A DNA stretch of 31,196 nt from Pseudobacteriovorax antillogorgiicola (lineage in GTDB: Bacteria; Bdellovibrionota_B; Oligoflexia; Oligoflexales; RGVZ01). A program made the position numbers and the translations under genes. The notes beneath the pieces were generated by a model that made no database searches, was not told the DNA's origin, and worked only from the letters and a program-made list of their open reading frames with translations. The stretch covers positions 1 through 31,196 of the forward strand of contig CAMDGW010000003.1 in assembly GCA_945897695.1 (NCBI GenBank), given 5' to 3'. Position 1 is the first letter of the stretch. The number at the start of each line of letters is the position of its first letter. Below, one piece after another: positions 14,812 through 23,361 of this stretch.

Positions 14812-16212
14812 ATGAAACATACCGCAGCAATATTTTTAGTAGTGCTCTTTGTAGGTTGTATGCCGCTCAAGCAAAGTGGCATCGCTGACCGTTCGTCCCT
14901 AAAAGACCAAACAGCAGGAGATGTTACCGTACTTTTCCATCCTGTGGATCCGAGTCTGCAGATCATCAGTAAGGAGCTGCAAAAGGCGCACACCAATATC
15001 GATATTGCTATGTATTCCATGGATGTGAGTGCTGAAAGTCCGGTGATTCAAGCTCTTTCAAGTCAGGAGATGCAGGATAAAATCAAAAGCGGGAGTCTTC
15101 GCATCCGCATTATTTTTGAGGGTTATGGAAGTGACGAGGATACAAAATCTCGAAGTGAGGCCCTGGAAAAACTTGGCGTGGATGTCAGGTGGTTTTCAAG
15201 TGCTCGCAAGGTTCATCACAAGTTTGCTGCAATTGATGCTGGCTCTGCAGATGCTACGGTGATAACGGGATCAGCTAATTGGTCCCTTGGTTCCATGAAA
15301 AATTACGATGAAGCCATCATCGTGCTACGCGAGTACCCAGGTTTAACCATGGCGTTCCAAAAAGAGTTTAATCTGCTATGGGGACTATCAGATGAGTATG
15401 GTGCGACGCGATTTTCGGACGCCCATCCAACGGCAGATGTCCCCATTGAGGCTGGGGCAACGCCCTGGTTTAATACCTCCAACTTCAAGATTAGCGCAAA
15501 CCGAATGACAGTGATCGAACCGAAGCTTTGGACCTTGACACATGTGGTTGTCAACGCCATCGACAGTGCTAAGTCGTCGATTAAAATTGCGTCGACCAGG
15601 ATTGTGCTCCGTCCTGTTTATAATGCGCTACTTAGAGCAGCTGCTCGCGGTATAAAAATTGATATTCTGGTTAATCAAGACGAATATGATGTGCCTGCAA
15701 TGAGGAAGAATAAGACTCTTTCTGACTGCCCTGTTGAGTATGATGAAAAATGCTCTAAGGAGGTTGATTTTCCCTGGTTCCTCGATTCGCTCACGTATCC
15801 GGGAAAAGAAAATCTCAAGGTGCACATCAAATTTTTCAGTCTAAATCCCCGCGTAACTCTGGCAAAACAAATGCACTCAAAATACATCATTGTGGATGAT
15901 GTTGGGTTGGCCAGTGGATCATTTAATTGGAGTACGTCTGCTGAGTACAACCATATTGAAAACATCGTGGGATTGGATGGTGCTTACTTTGGAAACGTCA
16001 TCACAGCTTTCTTGGATAATCACAAACGAGTATTCAGCCAAGGTCGAGATCAGTACCAGTCCTATGTGTCTCGAATTGAGAACGCTATCAAAACAGGCGT
16101 AAAAACAGACTGCAGCTTTTATCCTATGGCTTTAACCTTTAACGAGATTGATTATCTCCTGGATAGCGGCCAGCGGGCTGGAAATAAACCTTTCAAAGAA
16201 GCGTGTAAGTAG
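14812..16212 (+). CDS. Phospholipase D-like lipoprotein with two HKD motifs
   Basis: A 466-residue protein. The ATG at 14812 gives a compact signal ending in F-V-G-C (lipid cysteine 16), which supports this start over the in-frame ATG at 14749. Two HxKxxxxD motifs mark the phospholipase D superfamily: His135/Lys137/Asp142, followed by GSANWS, and His355/Lys357/Asp362, followed by GSFNWS. Both are complete, so the two halves can form one active site. The superfamily includes phospholipases, cardiolipin synthases and nucleases, and sequence alone does not separate these. Cysteines at about 308 and 317 flank a short insertion. The PAP2 gene starts six bases after the stop, which favours a lipid-directed role on the outer envelope. 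Confidence 0.85.
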   Translation: MKHTAAIFLVVLFVGCMPLKQSGIADRSSLKDQTAGDVTVLFHPVDPSLQIISKELQKAHTNIDIAMYSMDVSAESPVIQALSSQEMQDKIKSGSLRIRIIFEGYGSDEDTKSRSEALEKLGVDVRWFSSARKVHHKFAAIDAGSADATVITGSANWSLGSMKNYDEAIIVLREYPGLTMAFQKEFNLLWGLSDEYGATRFSDAHPTADVPIEAGATPWFNTSNFKISANRMTVIEPKLWTLTHVVVNAIDSAKSSIKIASTRIVLRPVYNALLRAAARGIKIDILVNQDEYDVPAMRKNKTLSDCPVEYDEKCSKEVDFPWFLDSLTYPGKENLKVHIKFFSLNPRVTLAKQMHSKYIIVDDVGLASGSFNWSTSAEYNHIENIVGLDGAYFGNVITAFLDNHKRVFSQGRDQYQSYVSRIENAIKTGVKTDCSFYPMALTFNEIDYLLDSGQRAGNKPFKEACK

Positions 16213-16218
16213 TAATTT

Positions 16219-16998
16219 ATGTGGCAATCATATTTATTCAAGTTCATCATTTCTCTGACATCTGTTTTCTTCTGTTTGCCTGTGCCAGGTGGTTTTGCCG
16301 GCGAGGCCCGTCAGGAGCAGAAATTTCCTGCATCTAGTTTTGCTGTTGATGCCGGACTATGGATCGCCACTTATGGCATGGAGACCTTTTGGATTCAGCC
16401 AGAGGGCTTAAGGACTTTTCCGTCTGGTGCTGTTGATGTCTTTGCACGAGAAAAAATTCATGGTGCTGAAGTTGATGCAGAATATAATGCTCGTGAGAGG
16501 GCATGGCGGCATTATTCAGATGCCGGGATCGCCGGACTGGTTGTGGGATCGGTGGCTAGCTCTTTTGCCACGCCCGAGAATCAGTGGACTAAAATGAGCC
16601 TTGTTAGTCGAGCTCTTGCGGTCAATAATTTTGCGACAACCGTATTGAAAAACGCAGTTCACAGGTCCAGGCCAAAGCCTACACTCAATAGTTCTGTGCC
16701 GCAGGAGGGTGACAATGCAAAATCCTTCCCATCCGGCCACTCGTCTAATGCCATGGTTGCTGCAACCAGTATCGTCCTCTTGACCCCTGATCAGCCTGCA
16801 GTTTTTCATGCAGCTATCTACGGGTTGGGAGCTTCCATAGGTCTTGCGCGTATCATGGCTGATCGCCATTTTCTGACGGACGTGTTGGTGGGTGGAGCCA
16901 TAGGTTACGGTATTACGAGGGTGGTTTTTGCAGATCAGAAGTCACAGACCAGTGTGGTGGCAGGACTCACATCTCTGGGCTACCGCATTGTGTTTTGA
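16219..16998 (+). CDS. PAP2-family acid phosphatase, exported
   Basis: A 259-residue protein with a signal peptide (about 1-27). The three phosphatase motifs are intact. Motif 1 is K144-x6-R151-P152, motif 2 is P171-S-G-H174, and motif 3 is R211-x5-H217-x3-D221, with Ala before the Arg instead of Ser. His217 would be the nucleophile and His174 the acid/base. PAP2 enzymes remove phosphate from phosphatidic acid and similar lipids or from soluble phosphoesters. The start follows the PLD-like stop by six bases and has a poor Shine-Dalgarno, suggesting coupled translation. PLD would yield phosphatidic acid and PAP2 could convert it to diacylglycerol; this pathway is inference from order and family. 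Confidence 0.88.
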   Translation: MWQSYLFKFIISLTSVFFCLPVPGGFAGEARQEQKFPASSFAVDAGLWIATYGMETFWIQPEGLRTFPSGAVDVFAREKIHGAEVDAEYNARERAWRHYSDAGIAGLVVGSVASSFATPENQWTKMSLVSRALAVNNFATTVLKNAVHRSRPKPTLNSSVPQEGDNAKSFPSGHSSNAMVAATSIVLLTPDQPAVFHAAIYGLGASIGLARIMADRHFLTDVLVGGAIGYGITRVVFADQKSQTSVVAGLTSLGYRIVF

Positions 16999-17073
16999 AG
17001 GATAAATGAGCATTGAAGTGGCAATAGAAAGCGCGATTCTATTGTTGAAGTTTATTTCTTTGTGTCATTAGAA

Positions 17074-17367
17074 ATGCAGTCATGGATGGCGAAGACGATC
17101 CATCTTTTATGGTTTCTGACCGTGACGGCATTGACGGTGAATGGTTTAGCAAATTTCTGAGTGAAGGCTACGGCATCATACTGCCTATATGCCAAACTTC
17201 TTTTCAAAGGCGTTTACGCCATGCCAAAAATGTCTGACGTCTACGAGTCCATGCGCACATTAGATGATGACAATGGCGACTGTGCCAATGGCACACCAAA
17301 CCTTCGCGTCATCAACAAAGCGTTTGTTCGCCAGGGTCTCGCCAAACTGGAAAGCCGCTGCCACTGA
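17074..17367 (+). pseudogene. Remnant of a secreted metalloprotease-like gene
   Basis: In one reading frame an ATG at 17074 opens a 28-residue signal-peptide-like segment (MAKTIHLLWFLTVTALTVNG), which meets TGA at 17158-17160. The same frame then continues for 68 codons with YAKLLFKGVYAM, SDVYESMRTLDDDNG and CANGTPNLRVINKAFVRQGL. The pattern 'Y.AM..LDDDNG...GTPN...I..AF..HG' recalls the end of the catalytic region of secreted metalloprotease-like proteins in myxobacteria and relatives; this is pattern recognition, not a match. Signal peptide and C-terminal piece in frame, with everything between missing, is best explained by a large internal deletion plus a stop. A short functional protein from an internal start at 17221 (48 residues) cannot be excluded. 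Confidence 0.4.
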
Positions 17368-17777
17368 GAGGTAGTCGATTTAGAGGAATAATAAACAGGA
17401 TCAGCTGTGCAGACATCTTTCAGTTTGCCGCTGCATTGGTACCCTCTTACGGTGCGATTGTCAGATGCAGCACTTCCGGGGATGCAAAGCCACAAAGAAA
17501 AGTCTGGATCATGCCTTCTTACTTTCGGGCTTTCGCCGAGATTTTGATTCGTGTCAAAAAACTCTTAACTCCATTTAATCCCAATAATTCTGGATTTTTA
17601 AAATCATGATGCCGGGTTGAAACGCTAGCTGAAGCGTGCCAAGCGGAGCTTCTCTTGATTATTTGCAAAAAATGCCGTTTACTTATTATTACGAGATTAA
17701 TACCAAAAATGCTGATGATAACGGAATGAATCAACGTTCCTGTTTAAAGGCAGCTAGTCATTGGAGGGACGAGTGTT
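17368..17777. other. Intergenic region upstream of the giant lipoprotein gene
   Basis: No gene I can support. One plus-strand frame ending at 17609 stays open for about 70 codons and reads acceptably but has no start codon or ribosome binding site; it may be more debris from the neighbouring remnant. The AT-rich part at 17650-17720 is the likely promoter area of the next gene. GGAGGGACG immediately precedes its ATG. Confidence 0.3.
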
Positions 17778-20700
17778 ATGAGGATTTACGGTGCTTTAAT
17801 GGTTCTGGCAACTGTCCTGTCATATGGGGCCTGTAAAAATCGCTCAAATGACCCGTCTTCAATGTCTCCAGGAGTCCGAAGTGCCCATGCGGAGGCGGTG
17901 GCTAAAGATGCTGCTAAGGGAAATAGTAGGATGGCACTGTCGTCACTCGGTACGTCGCAGCAAGTCCAATTGAGATTTGAGGGCTGCCGAAACGACGGGA
18001 CTATTTTTCTGCCGACCGCGATTCCAGTCAATGACGGCTATATTTGCCCCGATGTCTATCCAGATCCTCCGAACCAACAAACTTACACGTCTGGGTCGCT
18101 TGGCAAGGATTGGAACGAGCTTGATCTTGTTCCCCACAGGCTCTCGACATCGATTGGTAAAAATGGCGTCGCCGAAACATACCAGGTCGCCATTGCTGCA
18201 GATCGTCTCAACAACGGCGGCATTCCTGGATATGACCTCATTGAGGCACCTGTATTAAACACCACAAAATCTGACGCCAGCTGTCAGGCACCAGTCGTCA
18301 GCGCTCAGGCTGTTAGTGGCGGTCTTCAGGGCGGCGCCAGCTCTACGATTTACAGAGTACTGACTATTACCCAGCAACCTAACACCACCTGTGTTTTCGA
18401 CTGGTGGGAACGTCTGGCATTGGGTTCTCATAATATTCCTGGCGGATCACTTCAATCATATCTCTTTGACAAGGGATTCAGTGATGGGCAGCTTCAGGGT
18501 CAGCGCAGTACTATTCCGATTAATCCCGGTAATGAAGTCAGTCTCACAGGCAATACTGCTTTGAACGCTGTAACCAACTCAAGTCATGTCTGGAAATTGA
18601 CGACTGACGCGCCTGCCAAAGTAAAATTCTGTAACATCTGTGATCCGCAGCAGAAACCAAAGCAAATCAAAGTTAAACTAAACTGGGAAAAGATCGCGGG
18701 TGACCCGCTCAATATTACAATCACCAGCACCGTCGCAGCGACAAACATTATGCACCGGGCCGTTCAGGTGAATGTTGAGAACAAGATCTATGCTGGAACA
18801 ACCCAGACGACACTTCTCGGCACGATGACTGGATCGTTAGCGTCTCTTGGTGCTGAGATGACGATGAACGTTCCAATGTCTCCATCTTCAATAACTGCTC
18901 CCATTGGCCTGACTAACGTCAATAACGTTGTAAAGGTGACATTTACCGACTTGGTGACAAATTCTGTGATCTCAACTGTAGTGGTCACCTCCACGACAGC
19001 TGTTAATACGCAGGGAGGGGCTGAATTCGATAATTCAGCTGTGATCAATGACCTGGAAAATCTAACAGGCGGCGGAACTCTGAAATTCTCAACAGATAGT
19101 GTCACCGGTCTGCCAGGTTCCTTTGACGGTGGATATGTCGCTGGAACTCAAACAAGTGGGCCCGTCTCATATACATCGACTCCGGTGACTGCTTCCGGTT
19201 CGGCGACGTTCAATAAGACCATATTTTTTACGGGGTCTCCTGGGGTGTTAACTACAGGAACCCTCACAAATCTTACAACATTGACCGGCTCAGACTTCAG
19301 CATTACCGGCATGAAGCGCAAGAGTGAGGTCAACACAAAGATTAAAACTGACGCGAGTGTGACCTTAAAAATTCTGAAGTACCTTGTTAATCCGCCATCC
19401 ACGGGATCCCAGGTGTTTCAATTTCATGTGTTTAACGCTGCCAATGTGGAAGTGGCAAGTCCTACAATTACGTTTAACTGGCCTGTCGACGGAAGCCAGA
19501 AGTCTGTCGACGTGAAATATTTGGAGCCAGGAATTTACAAGGTTACCGAAGATCCAGTCCCCGGCTGGGACCTTGATTCGGCGCAGTCGATAACGACCGT
19601 GGATCTGACATTGCCTCGTTGTACCGGGCAGGCTAAATTTACAAATAAATTTGCCCCGCCAAAAAATAGGGATTTAGTTGTAACAAAGACCGCAGTGCCG
19701 TCGTATAAGCGAAAATATGCCTGGGATATTAAAAAGACGGTCGATAAAAATGTCATTAATATTTTGCAGGGTGGCCCAGCGACCGCGAATTACAGCATTT
19801 TTGTGACGCATGATAATGGCACCGATAGTGACTGGAAAGTGGACGGTGTTATTACGGTGTCTAACCCGAATGCGATAGCGTTTTCCGGTGTGAATATTAC
19901 CGATATTGTTGGCGGTGGCGGCACTTGCGTCGTGACCAATGGCACAGGTCGCACCGTGCCGGCCGGGGGTTCAATAACAGCGGCTTATACTTGTACGTAT
20001 AGCTCAGCGCCATCAGGTGGTCCAAAGTTTACAAACACAGCGACCGCGTCATGGGATGCCGGTAAATTTTCGACGCCGAACGCAAAAGCAGACGGTACGG
20101 CCCAGTTTAGCTTCGCTGATGCGACTCCTGTTGTGACAGATGGCCTTGTCACGGTGACGGACTCGTTTGCGGGTGCTCTCGGTACTTTGTCTTATACTGA
20201 CCCATCACCTAAGGTGTTCACTTACTCCCGAACATTTACAGGCGGTACATCTGGATTCTGCAAGGAGTACCCGAATACTGCATCGTTTAAGACCAACACG
20301 ACATATACGACGGGTTCATCAAGTCAGAACGTAAAAGTCTGTATCGTAAATCCACCGTATGTTGTGGCAACGGCCACTCCGGCATTTAAACGAACATATA
20401 ATTGGGCTATTAATAAATTGGTTGACAAGAATATAATCAAGCAAGCGGGTGGTAGCGCGACGTTTAATTATACTGTAAATGTCGATCAAACAGGATTCAC
20501 GGACTCGGAGTGGGTTGTCAACGGGACGATCACGGTTGCCAATCCCTCAACGTGGCTCGGTGTTACCGCCACGGTATCCGCTACTACTAATGACGGTGGA
20601 GTCTGTACGGTTGTGGGCAACCCACTTGTGGTGCCTCTAGGGGGAACGAAAAGTACAACTTATACTTGTACCTATTCTGCTTCTCCTACGCTCAGCTCTG

Positions 20701-22085
20701 GCAACAAGGTAACTGTATCGGCCGCCTATGTGCCGACCGATCCGTCCAATCTAATTCCAGTGGGCACAGCGTCGGCGGTCGCTCCATATGGGTTTAGCGT
20801 TCCAACAGCAGAGGTTAACAAAAATATAACTGTGCATGACACATTCAAGGGGCCTCTCTTGCCCGGGCTTTTGACCGCTAAGGCGACTCAACCTTTTACG
20901 TCAGCGACATATAAATATGCGAGAACGATTCCGATTCCCGCCAATGGTTGTCAGACTTATGATAATACAGCAAGTATTCTTACGTATGTCGGGCAGAGTT
21001 GGTTAACGTACGCAAGCTCGTCACAGTCGGTGCAGGTTTGCCTAGTCCCAATGGTCTGCGAGATGTTCATTCACCGGAGTGGTTCACCAACCAACGGCAC
21101 AGGTTGTGGGCCAGGCAGAGCGGAATATTACTATGTTTATATTGGTCCGACGGTTCCCGCGCTGAAGAGCGGCGTAAATAAGAGTGACAACATTATCTTG
21201 GATGGCGTTCGTTACCCACCTGTTATGACTGGATACTATGGAACCAAGAAATCAACTCTGGATAATTTGGTCGTCTGTGGTGGTTATGTAAACAAAGTTG
21301 ATCAGTCCAAGATTACAAATTGGAATCCACAGTGGGGTCAAAAACCTGCGCAGATTCCCGCTCCGCAGTATATAAGCAGTGCCCCGGCAAATGCTTGTAA
21401 GCCTCGTAATGGACGTACGTACTGCTCATATCCTGTCGGCGGTGGCGCGATGCCGGCGACTTATGTGTTCCAAGGTAGGACATTTAAGCTTGTGACGAAC
21501 GGTAACTTCGGTAGTACGGATTGTAACGTGTTTGACCAAACGTACTCTCCTCTTGTCATTGACCTTAAAAATTCCGGTGTGACTTTGTCTGCGCCTAACG
21601 CCGGTACATTCTTTGATCTTCAGGGCGATGGAATGAAATTCCAGTATTCATGGCCAACGAATGTGGCTGATGTTGGGTTCCTGACTCTGGATATCAACGG
21701 CAACGGTAAGGTAGATAATGTCGGTGAGCTGTTTGGTAATAGTACAGTGGGTCCTGATAAGAAGACTGCCGCAAATGGATTTGATGCGCTCAAAAAACAC
21801 GACTCTAACAGTGATGGTGTCATTGACGCTAAAGATCCAGTTTACGCAAAACTCGCAATGTGGTCAGACAAGAACTTAAACGGTCTCACCGAGGCGGGTG
21901 AAAGAAAGCTTCTTAAAGATGTCGGCATAGCGAAGCTTGATTTGGGATACAAAGAAGTAGAAGACCGAATTGACTTCTACGGAAACTTTATCAAGCAGCG
22001 GGCGACAGGTGCTCTTTCGAGTGGCGCCGCCATAAGCCTTTATGACATCTGGGTTGTTCAAGGACCCGCCGCCCCAAGAAAGTAA
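17778..22085 (+). CDS. Giant repeat lipoprotein with EF-hand-like C-terminus
   Basis: A 1435-residue surface lipoprotein. The lipobox is Y-G-A-C (cysteine 19), with GGAGGG before the ATG. Residues about 40-520 are beta-rich and unassigned. Residues about 531-610 form a SpaA/prealbumin-like beta domain ending in LEPGIYKVTE. Two tandem repeats of about 228 residues follow, starting near 632 (VVTKTAVPSYKRKYAWDIKK) and 861 (VVATATPAFKRTYNWAINK), each with paired cysteines. A cysteine-rich linker leads to a C-terminal domain from about 1258 with three calcium-loop motifs: D1305-x-N-x-N-G, D1342-x-N-x-D-G and D1364-x-N-x-N-G. Similar C-termini occur in large secreted adhesins and RTX-like proteins. 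A calcium-stabilised adhesin or envelope-stalk role is inference. A strong terminator follows. Confidence 0.85.
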   Translation: MRIYGALMVLATVLSYGACKNRSNDPSSMSPGVRSAHAEAVAKDAAKGNSRMALSSLGTSQQVQLRFEGCRNDGTIFLPTAIPVNDGYICPDVYPDPPNQQTYTSGSLGKDWNELDLVPHRLSTSIGKNGVAETYQVAIAADRLNNGGIPGYDLIEAPVLNTTKSDASCQAPVVSAQAVSGGLQGGASSTIYRVLTITQQPNTTCVFDWWERLALGSHNIPGGSLQSYLFDKGFSDGQLQGQRSTIPINPGNEVSLTGNTALNAVTNSSHVWKLTTDAPAKVKFCNICDPQQKPKQIKVKLNWEKIAGDPLNITITSTVAATNIMHRAVQVNVENKIYAGTTQTTLLGTMTGSLASLGAEMTMNVPMSPSSITAPIGLTNVNNVVKVTFTDLVTNSVISTVVVTSTTAVNTQGGAEFDNSAVINDLENLTGGGTLKFSTDSVTGLPGSFDGGYVAGTQTSGPVSYTSTPVTASGSATFNKTIFFTGSPGVLTTGTLTNLTTLTGSDFSITGMKRKSEVNTKIKTDASVTLKILKYLVNPPSTGSQVFQFHVFNAANVEVASPTITFNWPVDGSQKSVDVKYLEPGIYKVTEDPVPGWDLDSAQSITTVDLTLPRCTGQAKFTNKFAPPKNRDLVVTKTAVPSYKRKYAWDIKKTVDKNVINILQGGPATANYSIFVTHDNGTDSDWKVDGVITVSNPNAIAFSGVNITDIVGGGGTCVVTNGTGRTVPAGGSITAAYTCTYSSAPSGGPKFTNTATASWDAGKFSTPNAKADGTAQFSFADATPVVTDGLVTVTDSFAGALGTLSYTDPSPKVFTYSRTFTGGTSGFCKEYPNTASFKTNTTYTTGSSSQNVKVCIVNPPYVVATATPAFKRTYNWAINKLVDKNIIKQAGGSATFNYTVNVDQTGFTDSEWVVNGTITVANPSTWLGVTATVSATTNDGGVCTVVGNPLVVPLGGTKSTTYTCTYSASPTLSSGNKVTVSAAYVPTDPSNLIPVGTASAVAPYGFSVPTAEVNKNITVHDTFKGPLLPGLLTAKATQPFTSATYKYARTIPIPANGCQTYDNTASILTYVGQSWLTYASSSQSVQVCLVPMVCEMFIHRSGSPTNGTGCGPGRAEYYYVYIGPTVPALKSGVNKSDNIILDGVRYPPVMTGYYGTKKSTLDNLVVCGGYVNKVDQSKITNWNPQWGQKPAQIPAPQYISSAPANACKPRNGRTYCSYPVGGGAMPATYVFQGRTFKLVTNGNFGSTDCNVFDQTYSPLVIDLKNSGVTLSAPNAGTFFDLQGDGMKFQYSWPTNVADVGFLTLDINGNGKVDNVGELFGNSTVGPDKKTAANGFDALKKHDSNSDGVIDAKDPVYAKLAMWSDKNLNGLTEAGERKLLKDVGIAKLDLGYKEVEDRIDFYGNFIKQRATGALSSGAAISLYDIWVVQGPAAPRK

Positions 22086-22115
22086 GCTTGTGTCGGTACT
22101 GATGACACCATAGAG

Positions 22116-22144
22116 AAAGCCCAGGGCACGCCCTGGGCTTTTTT
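22116..22144 (+). terminator. Rho-independent terminator of the giant lipoprotein gene
   Basis: AAAGCCCAGGG (22116-22126) pairs perfectly with CCCTGGGCTTT (22131-22141) around the loop CACG, and the T run extends to 22144. Confidence 0.95.
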
Positions 22145-22202
22145 GTGCCATTTGAAGACATGTCGATGTACCGACGGGTTTTGATTTTTGGACGGTACGG
22201 GC

Positions 22203-22230
22203 AAAAAAAAAAGCGCCCCGCCGGGCGCCT
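22203..22230 (-). terminator. Rho-independent terminator of the minus-strand lipoprotein genes
   Basis: On the minus strand GCGCCC pairs with GGGCGC (plus positions 22223-22228 and 22213-22218) around a four-base loop, followed by a run of ten T's (plus-strand A's 22203-22212). It faces the terminator at 22116, closing both converging units. Confidence 0.9.
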
Positions 22231-22248
22231 TGCGGTGTCTTCTTGCTG

Positions 22249-22662
22249 TTACTTGACGTCAATTTGGCGACAACCTTCATCAGAGCAGATGACGTTAGCA
22301 CGGACTCCCTTTATGGAAAGGTCTCCCTTAGGATGTTTCACCAATATTCCAAAGACTTGATCCATGGAGCAGTACCAGGTTTCCGAGGGCGCAATAATGG
22401 ATTTTGCTTCAGCGCGGAACGGTACCCAGTTTTTGCTATCGCAGCCTCCGTCATGGGGGCCGTTGTTAAGAAAGATCACATCAATCGGGTTATTGCTTTC
22501 GTTGATCACCAGTGCGTCGACACTGTAACGTGATTTCCCCCAAAGGACTTCGCCTGCCGGTCGAGAATTTCCAGATTTTTCCTCAGTTGATGTGCCACAG
22601 CTTACCGCAACGATACTGGAAAAAATCATCATGCTAAATATTTTGTTAAGTTTAAATTTCAT
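22249..22662 (-). CDS. Small lipoprotein with four mature cysteines
   Basis: A 137-residue protein with lipobox A-V-S-C (lipid cysteine 22) followed by Gly. AAGGACAGG lies just before the ATG. The mature domain begins with a beta-strand-like VDALVINESNNPIDVIF and carries cysteines in GGCD, WYCS, VICSD and GCRQ. The layout (strand, N.S...V, Gly-Cys, Cys, and C-terminal 'C....C..D/T') resembles that of the next gene upstream, so the two may be diverged paralogues. No named family recognised. It ends at a strong terminator. Confidence 0.6.
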   Translation of the reverse strand: MKFKLNKIFSMMIFSSIVAVSCGTSTEEKSGNSRPAGEVLWGKSRYSVDALVINESNNPIDVIFLNNGPHDGGCDSKNWVPFRAEAKSIIAPSETWYCSMDQVFGILVKHPKGDLSIKGVRANVICSDEGCRQIDVK

Positions 22663-22702
22663 TTGCCTGTCCTTACTTTGAATTAAATTTTAGGATTTAG
22701 TT

Positions 22703-23095
22703 TCAATCAGTCATAGTGCATTTCTGATTTTCACAGGTGATTCTTGCCTCGTCTTTGAGCTCGCCTGAAAGATGATATTGGACGGAGCTTTCGTCTTGTG
22801 GGTTGAACTGGTAGACAGCGCGACTAATAGTTTCACCGCCGCCATTTCGACAGCTATCAAAGACAACGGTAATTTTTTTTCTTGTTGTTGCGGGTATAGA
22901 TTCTTTCACGAAGCCTTTTTTGCAGTAGCCGTCATAATACGCTTCAAATTTAAGCAACACTGACTGGTCCGATTTATTATCTACAAAAATTTTGAATTTA
23001 TGAGTCTTTGGATATTCTAAAAGGTCTCCAGGACCGCAACTCGATATAAAAACACTCAAAAATAGTGTTGATAGGGTCAATTTTAAGCTAGCCAT
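22703..23095 (-). CDS. Small lipoprotein, possible paralogue of its downstream neighbour
   Basis: A 130-residue protein started at the ATG at 23095, where AGGAG lies eight bases upstream; a TTG seven codons earlier overlaps that site. Lipobox I-S-S-C (lipid cysteine 20) is followed by Gly. The mature domain starts with FKIFVDNKSDQSVLLKF, has a DGYCKKG element and a middle cysteine, and ends with ITCENQKCTMTD. It shares size, cysteine number and motif order with the following lipoprotein 40 bases downstream, with which it is probably co-transcribed. Function unknown. Confidence 0.6.
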   Translation of the reverse strand: MASLKLTLSTLFLSVFISSCGPGDLLEYPKTHKFKIFVDNKSDQSVLLKFEAYYDGYCKKGFVKESIPATTRKKITVVFDSCRNGGGETISRAVYQFNPQDESSVQYHLSGELKDEARITCENQKCTMTD

Positions 23096-23361
23096 GAAAT
23101 GATCTCCTGAGTGCAAAAATTAGTTTCGAGATTGTTAATTACAAAACATCTGATGAAAAAGTGGTTAGCACTCGGGTCGAAGAAACGTCAAAATAATTAG
23201 ATGCTGACCGTTCGGCCAATCAGGTGTTTTTTGTAAAAATGACATCATTTCAGATAATTGACGAGGTGGCTGGCGTCAAAGACACGCAGCCAATTGTGGC
23301 GAAAGTTTTCTTTCTGAGGTCCACCTATAAATGAGCTCGGTGCTAATGGATCGATTTCTAC
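23096..23361. other. Intergenic region between lipoprotein and protease genes
   Basis: No gene called. An imperfect hairpin (GGCTGGCGT against ACGCAGCC, about 23267-23291) lies after the protease gene in its transcription direction but lacks a T run. A 32-codon plus-strand frame from 23239 has no ribosome binding site. Confidence 0.25.

Noticed and set aside
18788..19105. Long open frames antisense to the giant lipoprotein gene (also 19148-19402 and 19535-19756)
   Set aside because: These are compositional shadows of a Thr/Val/Gly-rich repeat gene, with no ribosome binding sites.
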